From Flavobacterium sp. TR2 (GTDB lineage Bacteria > Bacteroidota > Bacteroidia > Flavobacteriales > Flavobacteriaceae), in assembly GCF_025252405.1 (NCBI RefSeq), contig NZ_CP104307.1, forward strand, positions 1,178,001 to 1,242,000: a DNA stretch of 64,000 bases. The letters are read 5' to 3'. The position numbers were made by a program, and so were the translations under genes. The notes beneath the pieces are model-generated. The model saw nothing but the letters and a program-made list of their open reading frames with translations, was not told where the DNA came from and ran no database searches. Below, in pieces: positions 45,401-52,067 of the stretch. The first letter of the stretch is position 1, and the number at the start of each line of letters is the position of its first letter.

Positions 45401-46521
45401 TAGAAATAAGAATTAATAATACCCTTTCGTCTACTGCAGCAGGAGCTTATCAGATTTTGTACGACACCTATAAAGGATTGAATGGATATTATAAGGACGA
45501 TCAGAAAGTTTGGCATTATGTAGAAAAAAATAATCTTGCAAAATTGTATAATATTTCAAATTTTAATCAGGAATCTCAAGATAAATATTGCGTTGCAATT
45601 TTAAAACATAGTTACGAAAGTAATAGAAGAGAAAGTTTTTTTTGGAAAACAGACAAGGTTACAGGTGTAAAAAGTGAAATTGAAGAAAGGAAAAAATTTA
45701 GAGGTCTTAAAGGTGATATTGTTCAATTAATCATTGATGGAAACATAGAAAAAGCAGCTTTGATATCTAGTTTATGTTGGGCAAGTTTACCAAATTCCCC
45801 TTATGGTCAGCAAGATTCAAAATATACTTTTGCAGATGTAAAGAGAATTTATGATGAATATTTGAAGGAAGAATTAGCACAGAAAAGTGATTTGCACCTT
45901 AAAAAAGGTTTTTTAAAAGAATTCAAATATACTTGTTGTAATAAGGTTGAAAATGAAAAATGCCCAGATGATTATTCTCAATGTTTTAATTATGCAGACA
46001 TTTGGGACAATCCAGAAATAAGTTCGGATAATCATGGTAAAAATAATAATCGATACGGTTTAGGAACAAGAGGACATAAAGGTGTTGATATCCTTTCGGG
46101 GCCTAATTATAAAGATGTTCATTCATTATTATGTGGCACAGTTGAAAAAATAGTGACTTCTTTTAGAACAAACGAATATGGATTCAGAAAATTAGGAAAC
46201 GTTATAAATATTAAATCTAAAGATAAAGATGGTAAAACAGTGTATCTTCTTTATTGCCATTTGGATTCAGTTTATGTAACAGAAGGACAAAAAGTAAAAC
46301 ATGGTCAAAAAATTGCTTTATCAGGTTCAACAGGAAATGCTTCTTTTAGCGGATTGCCCAATGGACAAAGAGGACATGGAATTGAGAGAGAATTTTGGCA
46401 TTGTCATATAGAAGCTTGTTCTGATGGGGCGAATGCAGTCACTTTTTTTGGAAAAGATAGGTTAAATCCAGAAAATTATATGAAAACTAAATTTGATAAT
46501 GATGGAAATAAAAGTAATTAG
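42454..46521 (+). CDS. LysM/PAAR-like (DUF4280) effector with lysozyme and M23 peptidase toxin domains
   Basis: A 1355-residue predicted antibacterial effector without a signal peptide. In order: LysM (about 5-50, YLVKKGDTLQSIASDLGI); a Glu/Lys/Gln-rich linker (65-110); a cysteine-bearing DUF4280/PAAR-like domain (about 115-235, with HGAQCCCDKAENPKQT and FGKCTLKP), which would cap a contractile spike; repeated beta domains (about 270-925); a lambda-lysozyme-like domain (about 931-1150) with candidate catalytic E952 in MLRVKEGT and the family's AAGAYQI and WASLPNSPYGQ; and an M23 endopeptidase (about 1200-1345) with H1208, D1212 and the HCH pair H1316/H1318. It attacks both glycan and peptide of the cell wall. 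The downstream gene overlaps and is the likely immunity gene. Confidence 0.85.
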   Translation: MNNSIPYLVKKGDTLQSIASDLGIDNPRDLRHYHNMNAEIMDGIGPEPPVGKRLLTPPQDEIDAINKKNEEWQKTVTAFKEKEEQKKQEIEEREQQKQQEEEEKQKETEKNAHDNKYYVVHGAQCCCDKAENPKQTAKLLVTSHNKVIFNGGEGKFTATEIDKTFDPSEATFGKCTLKPSSAGNQPCALTPAPKWQKVYEKTSIKGNKILTEISTLQCTVGGKIEVVKSGQTDTIMKEHAENTNQVALALINPSIKMPALETAYPSVLNITLKSIKSTPNFKPVSSSDATRIEKVTIRQNEECSFLAKVKTGNVNLTSWVIYDGFTGDKDKRLFAEEQLGTSFKYTFLVLGKYRIEGYGKPKKEDFESGKHNKNYPECSIDIEVVLNKLDGTELVPIDGENFAKIIKGKMRLRQNFPASFKAKFLISPTDEELENLKMYITDASGNILKSTRIENTVSFTPTNSKAQYKITAVYKLENGETQTQSFAGETIANSVAEITHNAEVIRPGTPMNFAVKKSTFSFYVPDEQETISKEVQAVKWNLNGSLLGNGTSISISGHELMNLGKYVVEAYVTLANAYGQDAKHENDDWHFEVKENDVISFSYNGVPKVGKTTFLEADQLVFPDLNASEMVVWDTAIPHKVADKKTISIKPLKAGREIVKCRINRQPGKTLSIEVKQAKVLGILFTDSNGIEIEKSSWNQTVNIWVKQEHLIGEDLAIEIWDNDAFKDDYCKVITVKKYDGNLIPLVLDSYLKNKAGNWGMLYLQVGAPQLKLANENNIFKSKNHLEVEDKREIYSAQIGTQDGKERHYHVDYNQVSYFYGKSRGIKAGEKLKITIYEKSKMLFDVKDVTVDTSGKITATLKWGKINQKIPSRTVHAVVQDNENKILYEGNKVFNGGVHITKTSALLGLAEYKSAVLVKKSESSISKINNKNCACECEARVRAFIRMLRVKEGTRGIKGYTMLVGNSDFVKDYHKDMSTHPNIEIRINNTLSSTAAGAYQILYDTYKGLNGYYKDDQKVWHYVEKNNLAKLYNISNFNQESQDKYCVAILKHSYESNRRESFFWKTDKVTGVKSEIEERKKFRGLKGDIVQLIIDGNIEKAALISSLCWASLPNSPYGQQDSKYTFADVKRIYDEYLKEELAQKSDLHLKKGFLKEFKYTCCNKVENEKCPDDYSQCFNYADIWDNPEISSDNHGKNNNRYGLGTRGHKGVDILSGPNYKDVHSLLCGTVEKIVTSFRTNEYGFRKLGNVINIKSKDKDGKTVYLLYCHLDSVYVTEGQKVKHGQKIALSGSTGNASFSGLPNGQRGHGIEREFWHCHIEACSDGANAVTFFGKDRLNPENYMKTKFDNDGNKSN
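44848..45221 (+). repeat. Pre-toxin homology block, copy 1
   Basis: This block inside the effector gene is repeated at 47578-47951, offset 2730 bp. The first 196 bp differ at about 7 positions, the middle at roughly a third of positions, and the last 44 bp at one position. It ends just before the toxin domains and encodes GLAEYKSAVLVKKSES. Confidence 0.88.
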
Positions 46522-47530
46522 GTTTAAAATTATTTATGTTTTGTGTATCATGCTTTTTGTAATTTCTTGCAAAAGAGATATTCAAAAAAAAGATGAAAAT
46601 GTTAAAGACAGTATTTTAAATTATTCGCAAGTTGATTTTTTTGCGAAAAAATATTTTAAAGGATATTTTTTAGTTGTTGATGAGTCAAATTTATCTGATC
46701 ACCCCTTTTTTAGTTATTTAAACTTTAAAAACGAAGGGTATTTTGCAGTACATTTTATTCCCAAAACTAAATCTCTTTTTCTTTTTTGGAAACAAGAGTA
46801 TTATAAAGATTTTGATTTTAATAATCTTGATTTGAAAGTTGATAGTGAAAAAATTGAAAAGATCTTAAAAAATAATTTTGCAGATTATAATATTTATTGT
46901 TATCATATTAAAAAGGAATATTTAGATGTAAAGTATGGATTTAGTGAAGAGAGTATTAATCTTAAAAAAGGGAGTTTTGCGGATATTTACATATATGATC
47001 AAAACTTAAAGAAATGGAAATTGCAGAGACATATTACGAGTAATTTTCTTCCACCTTATATTAATAGCAGTTTTTTTATTGATTTATTCCCATCACAATT
47101 TAAGATAAGAAGCAGTGACTTAAATTATGAGCATAAACAAGTCACAGTCGAGGATTACTCATTCAAAGATGTTAATTGGAGTTCTGATTGCAATTCAAAT
47201 ACGAATGTCTATTTTGATGTGATTGGAGGACAATTTAGCGTTCCAGGGAGATTTTGTATGAATACGGAATTAAAAAAGATAGATATTAATACTTATGAAT
47301 TTTATTTCACTGATTTTCCTCCAATAATTCCTCGTTCAGAAGAAATGCAAAATTGGGAAAACCTCGATAAGAAAAGGGCTATCGGTACTTTTGTAGTAAA
47401 TGATAGTAGCAAGATATCAATTACTTGGAATGGTTTCTACAATAAATTATTAAAGAAATATATTGAAACCGAAAACCCTTTTACAAATAAAATCGAAACG
47501 GCATCAGTAGAACTACATAAATGTCGATAA
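46493..47530 (+). CDS. Candidate immunity lipoprotein to the first effector
   Basis: A 345-residue predicted lipoprotein whose leader ends CIMLFVISCKRD, so it should be anchored outside the cytoplasm, where cell-wall-degrading toxins act. No known domain is recognised. It starts inside the last codons of the effector gene (29-bp overlap; alternative starts at 46499 and 46502), a coupling typical of toxin-immunity pairs. Aromatic- and Asp-rich sequence (NFADYNIYCYHIKKEY) fits a binding protein. Immunity is inferred from position and localisation, not from sequence homology. Confidence 0.72.
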   Translation: MIMMEIKVIRFKIIYVLCIMLFVISCKRDIQKKDENVKDSILNYSQVDFFAKKYFKGYFLVVDESNLSDHPFFSYLNFKNEGYFAVHFIPKTKSLFLFWKQEYYKDFDFNNLDLKVDSEKIEKILKNNFADYNIYCYHIKKEYLDVKYGFSEESINLKKGSFADIYIYDQNLKKWKLQRHITSNFLPPYINSSFFIDLFPSQFKIRSSDLNYEHKQVTVEDYSFKDVNWSSDCNSNTNVYFDVIGGQFSVPGRFCMNTELKKIDINTYEFYFTDFPPIIPRSEEMQNWENLDKKRAIGTFVVNDSSKISITWNGFYNKLLKKYIETENPFTNKIETASVELHKCR

Positions 47531-47577
47531 TATTTTAATGAATTTGTGTTTTTAAAAGCCCGAAAACTTATTGCACA

Positions 47578-47951
47578 ATTGGCACACAAGACGGTAAAGA
47601 AAGACACTATCATGTAGACTACAACCAAGGAAGTTATTTCTACGGCAAATCGAGAGGTATAAAAGCAGGGGAAAAATTAAAAATCACGATTTACGAAAAA
47701 AGTAAAATGCTTTTTGATGTTAAAGATGTTACAGTAGATACAAGTGGAAAAATAACAGCAACTTTAAAATGGGATAGAATCAACGAGAAACTACCTTCCA
47801 GAACTGTATATGCTGTTGTGCAGGATAGTGAAGATAAAATATTATACAATGGTAATAAAACTGCAAATGGTGGAGTGGCAATTACCAAAAAAAGTGCTTT
47901 GTTAGGATTGGCGGAGTATAAGAGTGCGGTTTTGGTTAAGAAGTCTGAGAG
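47578..47951 (+). repeat. Pre-toxin homology block, copy 2
   Basis: Copy of 44848-45221. It starts abruptly in the spacer after the first immunity gene, 42 bp past two in-frame stops (47536 and 47539), and has no in-frame ATG until 47707. It would let the second toxin module recombine onto the first effector. Confidence 0.88.
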
Positions 47952-49293
47952 TAATGCCAATAATAAAACAGGAACTTGTGTTTGTGAAGATTATAATCTT
48001 ATTTGGGCTAATGAAGTAAGTTGTGATTTTAGAAGAAAAGTTGTTGAGATTTGCAAATCTCTTTGGCCAAAAAATTATAATAAGATGGCAAATGGATTAA
48101 TGGCAGTTATGAGCGTTGAGACAAGTGGGTCTTTTAAAGCACATCAAATAATGGGAAAAGAATTAATACCATTAGATAAAATCTCAAAGAAAGATTTTGA
48201 AAATGAAATTTCAATTAAACAAAAAGATGGAACAATTGTTAAGCAAAAATCATCAAGGGCTGTAGGACTTATTCAATTTACACAAGACGCATTAGTAGAA
48301 ATTGGAGAATTTAAAAATGGAGATGGCTTCGAAAAATTGCATGATGTAAAACTACGATTTGCAAAAATGGGTGAAATTGAACAATTGAATTATGTGAAGA
48401 AATATTTTGAAAAATCAGCAAATAAAATAATTACGCCAGAGGATATTTATCTTCATGTTTTTGCTCCAATGGGTGTAAACAAAAAAGATGATTACCCCCT
48501 ATATGAGATCGGTACAGAAAAGTACAAACAAAATAAGAGTGTTGACATTGAAAACAATAATGATGGGATAATTCAACGTTCAGAAATACTAGGAAGGTAT
48601 AGAATTAGTTATGCATCAGGGTTAGGTAAGAAACAAAAAAAATATGATTGTAAATATAATTCAAATAGTGAATCATCTAGTAAATTAGGATGGCATGATC
48701 CTGTAGATAACCCAATGTTGTGTTTATACACTCAGAATGGAAATTATAGACCGAGATATAATGTATTTGGCAGAGTTAGAAAAGAAAGGGAAAAAATTAA
48801 TCATCAAGGGATTGATTTGATTGCTCTTCCAGGAGATAGTGTATATGCATGCGTAGATTCATTTATAGAATTTATAGAAACACAAAATGGTTATGGAAAG
48901 GTAGTTTGTCTAAGAGTAAAGGATAAGGAGGTTTTTGTAAAAAGGAAAAAGGATTTTAAACTAGTCTATGAAGATGAAGGGGAAATTTTACAAGGAGAAG
49001 GATTTAATTTAGATGGGAATATATACTTGTTTTATGCTCATCTTCAAAGTATTTCAATTAACATGAGTGAAAAAGAAGTAGCATGTGGTAAAGAAATAGG
49101 ATTAGCGGGGACAAGTGGCTATGGGACTACAAAAGATCCGCATTTACATTTTGAGATAAGAAATGCTAAATCAGCATCTGGATTAAATAATAGATGTCAT
49201 CCAGGGGTTTTTATATCTTATAAAGATGAAGAAAATATGAGTAAACAAGAAAAAGATGAACAGAAAAAAATTGCAGAGAAATTCTGGGATTAA
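47707..49293 (+). CDS. 5'-truncated orphan effector module: muramidase-like plus M23 peptidase
   Basis: The 528 residues from the first ATG start in the middle of the pre-toxin block, and the open frame extends back to 47542 without an ATG. LysM, PAAR-like and spacer regions are missing. After the shared KSAVLVKKSES and a Cys-x-Cys-Glu motif (TCVCEDYN, residue about 90), the toxin part differs from the first module: a lytic-transglycosylase-like domain (about 95-300) with candidate E138 in MSVETSG and SSRAVGLIQFTQ, then an M23 endopeptidase (about 345-505) with H366, D370 and HLHFE (H479, H481). No promoter or start signal is evident. It is probably a silent cassette, or expressed weakly by read-through. 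Confidence 0.82.
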   Translation: MLFDVKDVTVDTSGKITATLKWDRINEKLPSRTVYAVVQDSEDKILYNGNKTANGGVAITKKSALLGLAEYKSAVLVKKSESNANNKTGTCVCEDYNLIWANEVSCDFRRKVVEICKSLWPKNYNKMANGLMAVMSVETSGSFKAHQIMGKELIPLDKISKKDFENEISIKQKDGTIVKQKSSRAVGLIQFTQDALVEIGEFKNGDGFEKLHDVKLRFAKMGEIEQLNYVKKYFEKSANKIITPEDIYLHVFAPMGVNKKDDYPLYEIGTEKYKQNKSVDIENNNDGIIQRSEILGRYRISYASGLGKKQKKYDCKYNSNSESSSKLGWHDPVDNPMLCLYTQNGNYRPRYNVFGRVRKEREKINHQGIDLIALPGDSVYACVDSFIEFIETQNGYGKVVCLRVKDKEVFVKRKKDFKLVYEDEGEILQGEGFNLDGNIYLFYAHLQSISINMSEKEVACGKEIGLAGTSGYGTTKDPHLHFEIRNAKSASGLNNRCHPGVFISYKDEENMSKQEKDEQKKIAEKFWD

Positions 49294-49308
49294 TAAAAAA
49301 TTTAAAAA

Positions 49309-50067
49309 ATGAGAAAGATATATTTATTAATAATTTTTTCAATTTTATTTGGTTGCAAAAAAACGGCAACACCAATTAAAAAACTAGAAGTAAAACAAAA
49401 CAAAGAACTTTTAGATTTAGATAAGAATAGTGGTTTTAGTAGAGAAGATGAATTTAAAAGTGTCATTTGTTCAACTACGATGGGCAATGAAGATTTTTAC
49501 AATTTATCATGTGATGATTTTATGATCTCGAATTCAATTATAAAATCGGATGCACAAAATCAAGTTGAATTTATAAATGTAAAGTTTAAGGATATAGATA
49601 AAGCAATTATTCGAAATATAAAAACATCTGAATTAATAACATCTGGACCAACTGTTTTTAAAAAAAATAACACCTATGTCTTTTTGTTTCCACTGATAGG
49701 GGAATATAATTTTGGCTGGTTACTGTATTATTACAAAGAGAATAAGTTATATTTTTTAGGAAAGCGAATTTGTTACTGGAATAATGAATATGAAGAAATA
49801 AAAATATCTTATAAAGATTTTACAAAAATTTATGAAAAAGATGAAATGATTATTGTTGAAATGAAATCGAAGAACATAATTGTTAATGACAAAGATTATA
49901 TCAATTATCCTAATTACGATGATGGCAAGTTATTTGAATTTAAAGAAAAATATCAATTTAGATTTGATTTAAAAAACATCAATTTTTTCAAAAAATACGA
50001 TAATGGGGATTATGAGGGAGACTATAATAAGATGATTAATAATAATATAATTGCTCCAATAGAATAG
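49309..50067 (+). CDS. Candidate immunity lipoprotein to the orphan module
   Basis: A 252-residue predicted lipoprotein: the leader ends IIFSILFGCKK with the cysteine at about residue 16. The mature part is rich in Phe, Tyr, Lys and Asp and has no recognised domain (VFLFPLIGEYNFGWLLYYY is notable). It starts 15 bp after the orphan toxin module. By position and predicted location it is the matching immunity protein. Very AT-rich codon use, like the module before it, suggests both arrived together. Confidence 0.7.
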   Translation: MRKIYLLIIFSILFGCKKTATPIKKLEVKQNKELLDLDKNSGFSREDEFKSVICSTTMGNEDFYNLSCDDFMISNSIIKSDAQNQVEFINVKFKDIDKAIIRNIKTSELITSGPTVFKKNNTYVFLFPLIGEYNFGWLLYYYKENKLYFLGKRICYWNNEYEEIKISYKDFTKIYEKDEMIIVEMKSKNIIVNDKDYINYPNYDDGKLFEFKEKYQFRFDLKNINFFKKYDNGDYEGDYNKMINNNIIAPIE

Positions 50068-50125
50068 TAAAAACAGCCAAACCATCAAAGTTTGGCTAAA
50101 GCCCTTCACTTTTGCAACAAAAAAA

Positions 50126-50145
50126 CCTCCAGCTAAAGCTGGAGG
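50126..50145 (-). terminator. Intrinsic terminator of the threonine dehydrogenase gene
   Basis: CCTCCAGCT and AGCTGGAGG pair perfectly over 9 bp with a 2-base loop; on the minus strand the hairpin is followed by TTTTTTTG. A weaker hairpin (AGCCAAAC / GTTTGGCT at 50075-50097) may end the opposite transcript. Confidence 0.75.
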
Positions 50146-50195
50146 CAATTGAATATTTTATTCGACATTGTTGAACAAATTGTGAAGAGCAATAA

Positions 50196-51134
50196 TTAGC
50201 TCAAATGCTCAATCATATCTTTGGTCATAGATTCTAAATCAAATTTATGATTCCAGTTCCAGTCTTCTCTCGCAGAAGAGTCATCAATACTTGCCGGCCA
50301 GCTGTCAGCAATTTTTTGACGGAAGTCAGGATTATACGTGATTTCAAATTCCGGAATATGTTTTTTAATCTCAGCAGCAATTTCAGTAGGAGTAAAACTC
50401 ATTGCCGCCAAATTATAAGAAGAGTGAATTTTAATTTCCTCAGCAGGAGCTTTCATAATGTTGATGGTTGCATCAATCGCATCATCCATGTACATCATTG
50501 GCATTTTAGTCTCAGAAGACAAAAAGCACTCGTATTTTTTATCGGCAATAGCCTTGTAGAAAATATCAACAGCATAATCTGTAGTTCCGCCTCCTGGAGG
50601 AGTCGACCAGCTGATTAAGCCAGGGTAACGAATACTGCGAACATCTACACCGTATACATTATGATAATATTCGCACCATCTCTCGCCTGCCTGTTTGCTT
50701 ATTCCGTAAACCGTAGAAGGTTCCATGACAGTATATTGCGGAGTATTTTCTTTTGGAGTTGTTGGTCCAAAAACAGCAATGCTTGAAGGCCAGAAAATCT
50801 TTTGGATTTTTTTTGCTTTCGCTAAATTCAAAACATGAAAAAGCGAATTCATATTCAAATCCCAAGCAAAAGCTGGATTTTTTTCGGCAGTTGCAGATAG
50901 AAGAGCGGCCATCAGATAAACATCTGTAATTTGATGCGCTTCAACCAGATGTTCGATCTGATTAAAATCTAAAGCATTGACCACTTCAAAAGGCCCTGAA
51001 TTAACAACATCAGTATTTAATTTTCTAATATCAGAAGCGATAACATTCTCGGTTCCGTATATTTTACGCAGTTTTTGAGTCAGCTCGGTTCCTATCTGTC
51101 CGCAGGCGCCAATGATCAATATTTTAGGATTCAT
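50196..51134 (-). CDS. tdh: L-threonine 3-dehydrogenase, SDR/epimerase-type
   Basis: NAD-dependent oxidation of L-threonine to 2-amino-3-ketobutyrate, in the short-chain (GalE-like) form known from Flavobacterium frigidimaris rather than the zinc enzyme. From the ATG at 51134 it has 312 residues and begins MNPKILIIGACGQIGTEL, a Rossmann GxxGxxG motif. AALLSATAEKNPAFAWDLN, WPSSIAVFGPTTPKE and the catalytic YGISK (YxxxK) follow, then SIRYPGLISWSTPPGGGTTD, characteristic of this TDH type. A longer frame to 51218 is rejected because a perfect -7 element lies inside it at 51161-51168. Confidence 0.9.
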   Translation of the reverse strand: MNPKILIIGACGQIGTELTQKLRKIYGTENVIASDIRKLNTDVVNSGPFEVVNALDFNQIEHLVEAHQITDVYLMAALLSATAEKNPAFAWDLNMNSLFHVLNLAKAKKIQKIFWPSSIAVFGPTTPKENTPQYTVMEPSTVYGISKQAGERWCEYYHNVYGVDVRSIRYPGLISWSTPPGGGTTDYAVDIFYKAIADKKYECFLSSETKMPMMYMDDAIDATINIMKAPAEEIKIHSSYNLAAMSFTPTEIAAEIKKHIPEFEITYNPDFRQKIADSWPASIDDSSAREDWNWNHKFDLESMTKDMIEHLS

Positions 51135-51160
51135 TTTTTTTAGAGATTTTTTTAGAGACA

Positions 51161-51168
51161 CAAATATA
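51161..51168 (-). promoter_or_regulatory. Candidate -7 element of tdh
   Basis: The minus strand reads TATATTTG, an exact TAnnTTTG, 26 bp before the ATG at 51134. It decides the start in favour of 51134. Confidence 0.55.
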
Positions 51169-51430
51169 ACGTTTTCGCAAATACTTATGATTTTTTCAAT
51201 CATAAATTGTAAATTCAATAATTAAAAAGTTTGTTTGTTATATTATTCTCTTTTAAAAGTGTGTCTTTGTGCCTTTTTGAAAATCCTTGAAAAAGCGCGG
51301 TTTTATTAGTATATCCAGTAAATGAAACATTTCAAATTGATATACCGGCAGCCATAAAAAGACGAAAAAATAACCTTGATTTATAGAATCTTTAGCAAAA
51401 AACAGCATTCATAATTGTAAATTTACTTCG

Positions 51431-51438
51431 TAACTTTG
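51431..51438 (+). promoter_or_regulatory. Candidate -7 element of the lipoprotein-mfd operon
   Basis: TAACTTTG is an exact TAnnTTTG, 20 bp before the lipoprotein start codon. The nearest TTG is only 13 bp upstream. Confidence 0.5.
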
Positions 51439-51458
51439 CGGCTTAACTATTTTAATCA

Positions 51459-52067
51459 ATGAAATACCCAATATCTCTTTTTCTGCTTTTGACAACTTTG
51501 TTATTTTCTTGCCAAAATGAAAATGAAAAACGCCTTGCAGAAAATGCAAAAGAAGCAAAAAAGAAAGAAGCTATTTTTAACAATATAAATAAAGGTTGGA
51601 CCTTTCTAGATGAGCCAATTAACGAAATCTCAGAATCGCAATTGAATTCTTGGACAGAGTGGCGAGAGTTTATGAAAGAAATAGGAGAAAAGCCTAGAAA
51701 GACAATTGGTGCATTTCAGAAAAAATCGGAGGCTATTTCTAAAAAAGCAATGGCTCTTAATAACAATATTCCAGCTCAGTTTAACCAGCCGCAGATTAGA
51801 AGCCGTATTTCTATTTTGATTACTAAAATTAAAATGCTGGATTTGTTTATCCATTTAAGTAAAATCCCAGACGATAAAGTCGTGTTTTTGATACAGGAAA
51901 TCAATAAAGAACTGATTTCGCTTGAAAGACAAATGGATAAAATTGTCGAAAAAGCCAAAATACCTAAAGAACAAGGAGAAGAAGATTTCCTTAGAATGTT
52001 AGACACAACGCGTGCGATTCCGAGTTCGGCACCGCCAATAGATCAAAATATACCAAAAGTTGAGTAA
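51459..52067 (+). CDS. Small helical lipoprotein upstream of mfd
   Basis: A 202-residue predicted lipoprotein (leader ends LLTTLLFSCQNEN, cysteine at about 18). The rest is mostly charged helix with Lys/Glu-rich segments (AENAKEAKKKEAIFNNI) and a Pro-rich tail (PSSAPPIDQNIPK). No domain is recognised. Its stop codon overlaps the TTG start of mfd by 8 bp, so it is translationally coupled to a DNA repair gene with no obvious functional link. Confidence 0.78.
   Translation: MKYPISLFLLLTTLLFSCQNENEKRLAENAKEAKKKEAIFNNINKGWTFLDEPINEISESQLNSWTEWREFMKEIGEKPRKTIGAFQKKSEAISKKAMALNNNIPAQFNQPQIRSRISILITKIKMLDLFIHLSKIPDDKVVFLIQEINKELISLERQMDKIVEKAKIPKEQGEEDFLRMLDTTRAIPSSAPPIDQNIPKVE

Noticed and set aside
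40796..50067. Prophage
   Set aside because: Lysozyme and peptidase domains occur, but no capsid, terminase, portal, tail or integrase genes are seen; the PAAR-like and LysM parts and paired lipoproteins fit effector-immunity genes better.
51135..51218. 28-residue extension of L-threonine dehydrogenase
   Set aside because: A perfect -7 promoter element lies within it and the family begins at MNPKILIIG.
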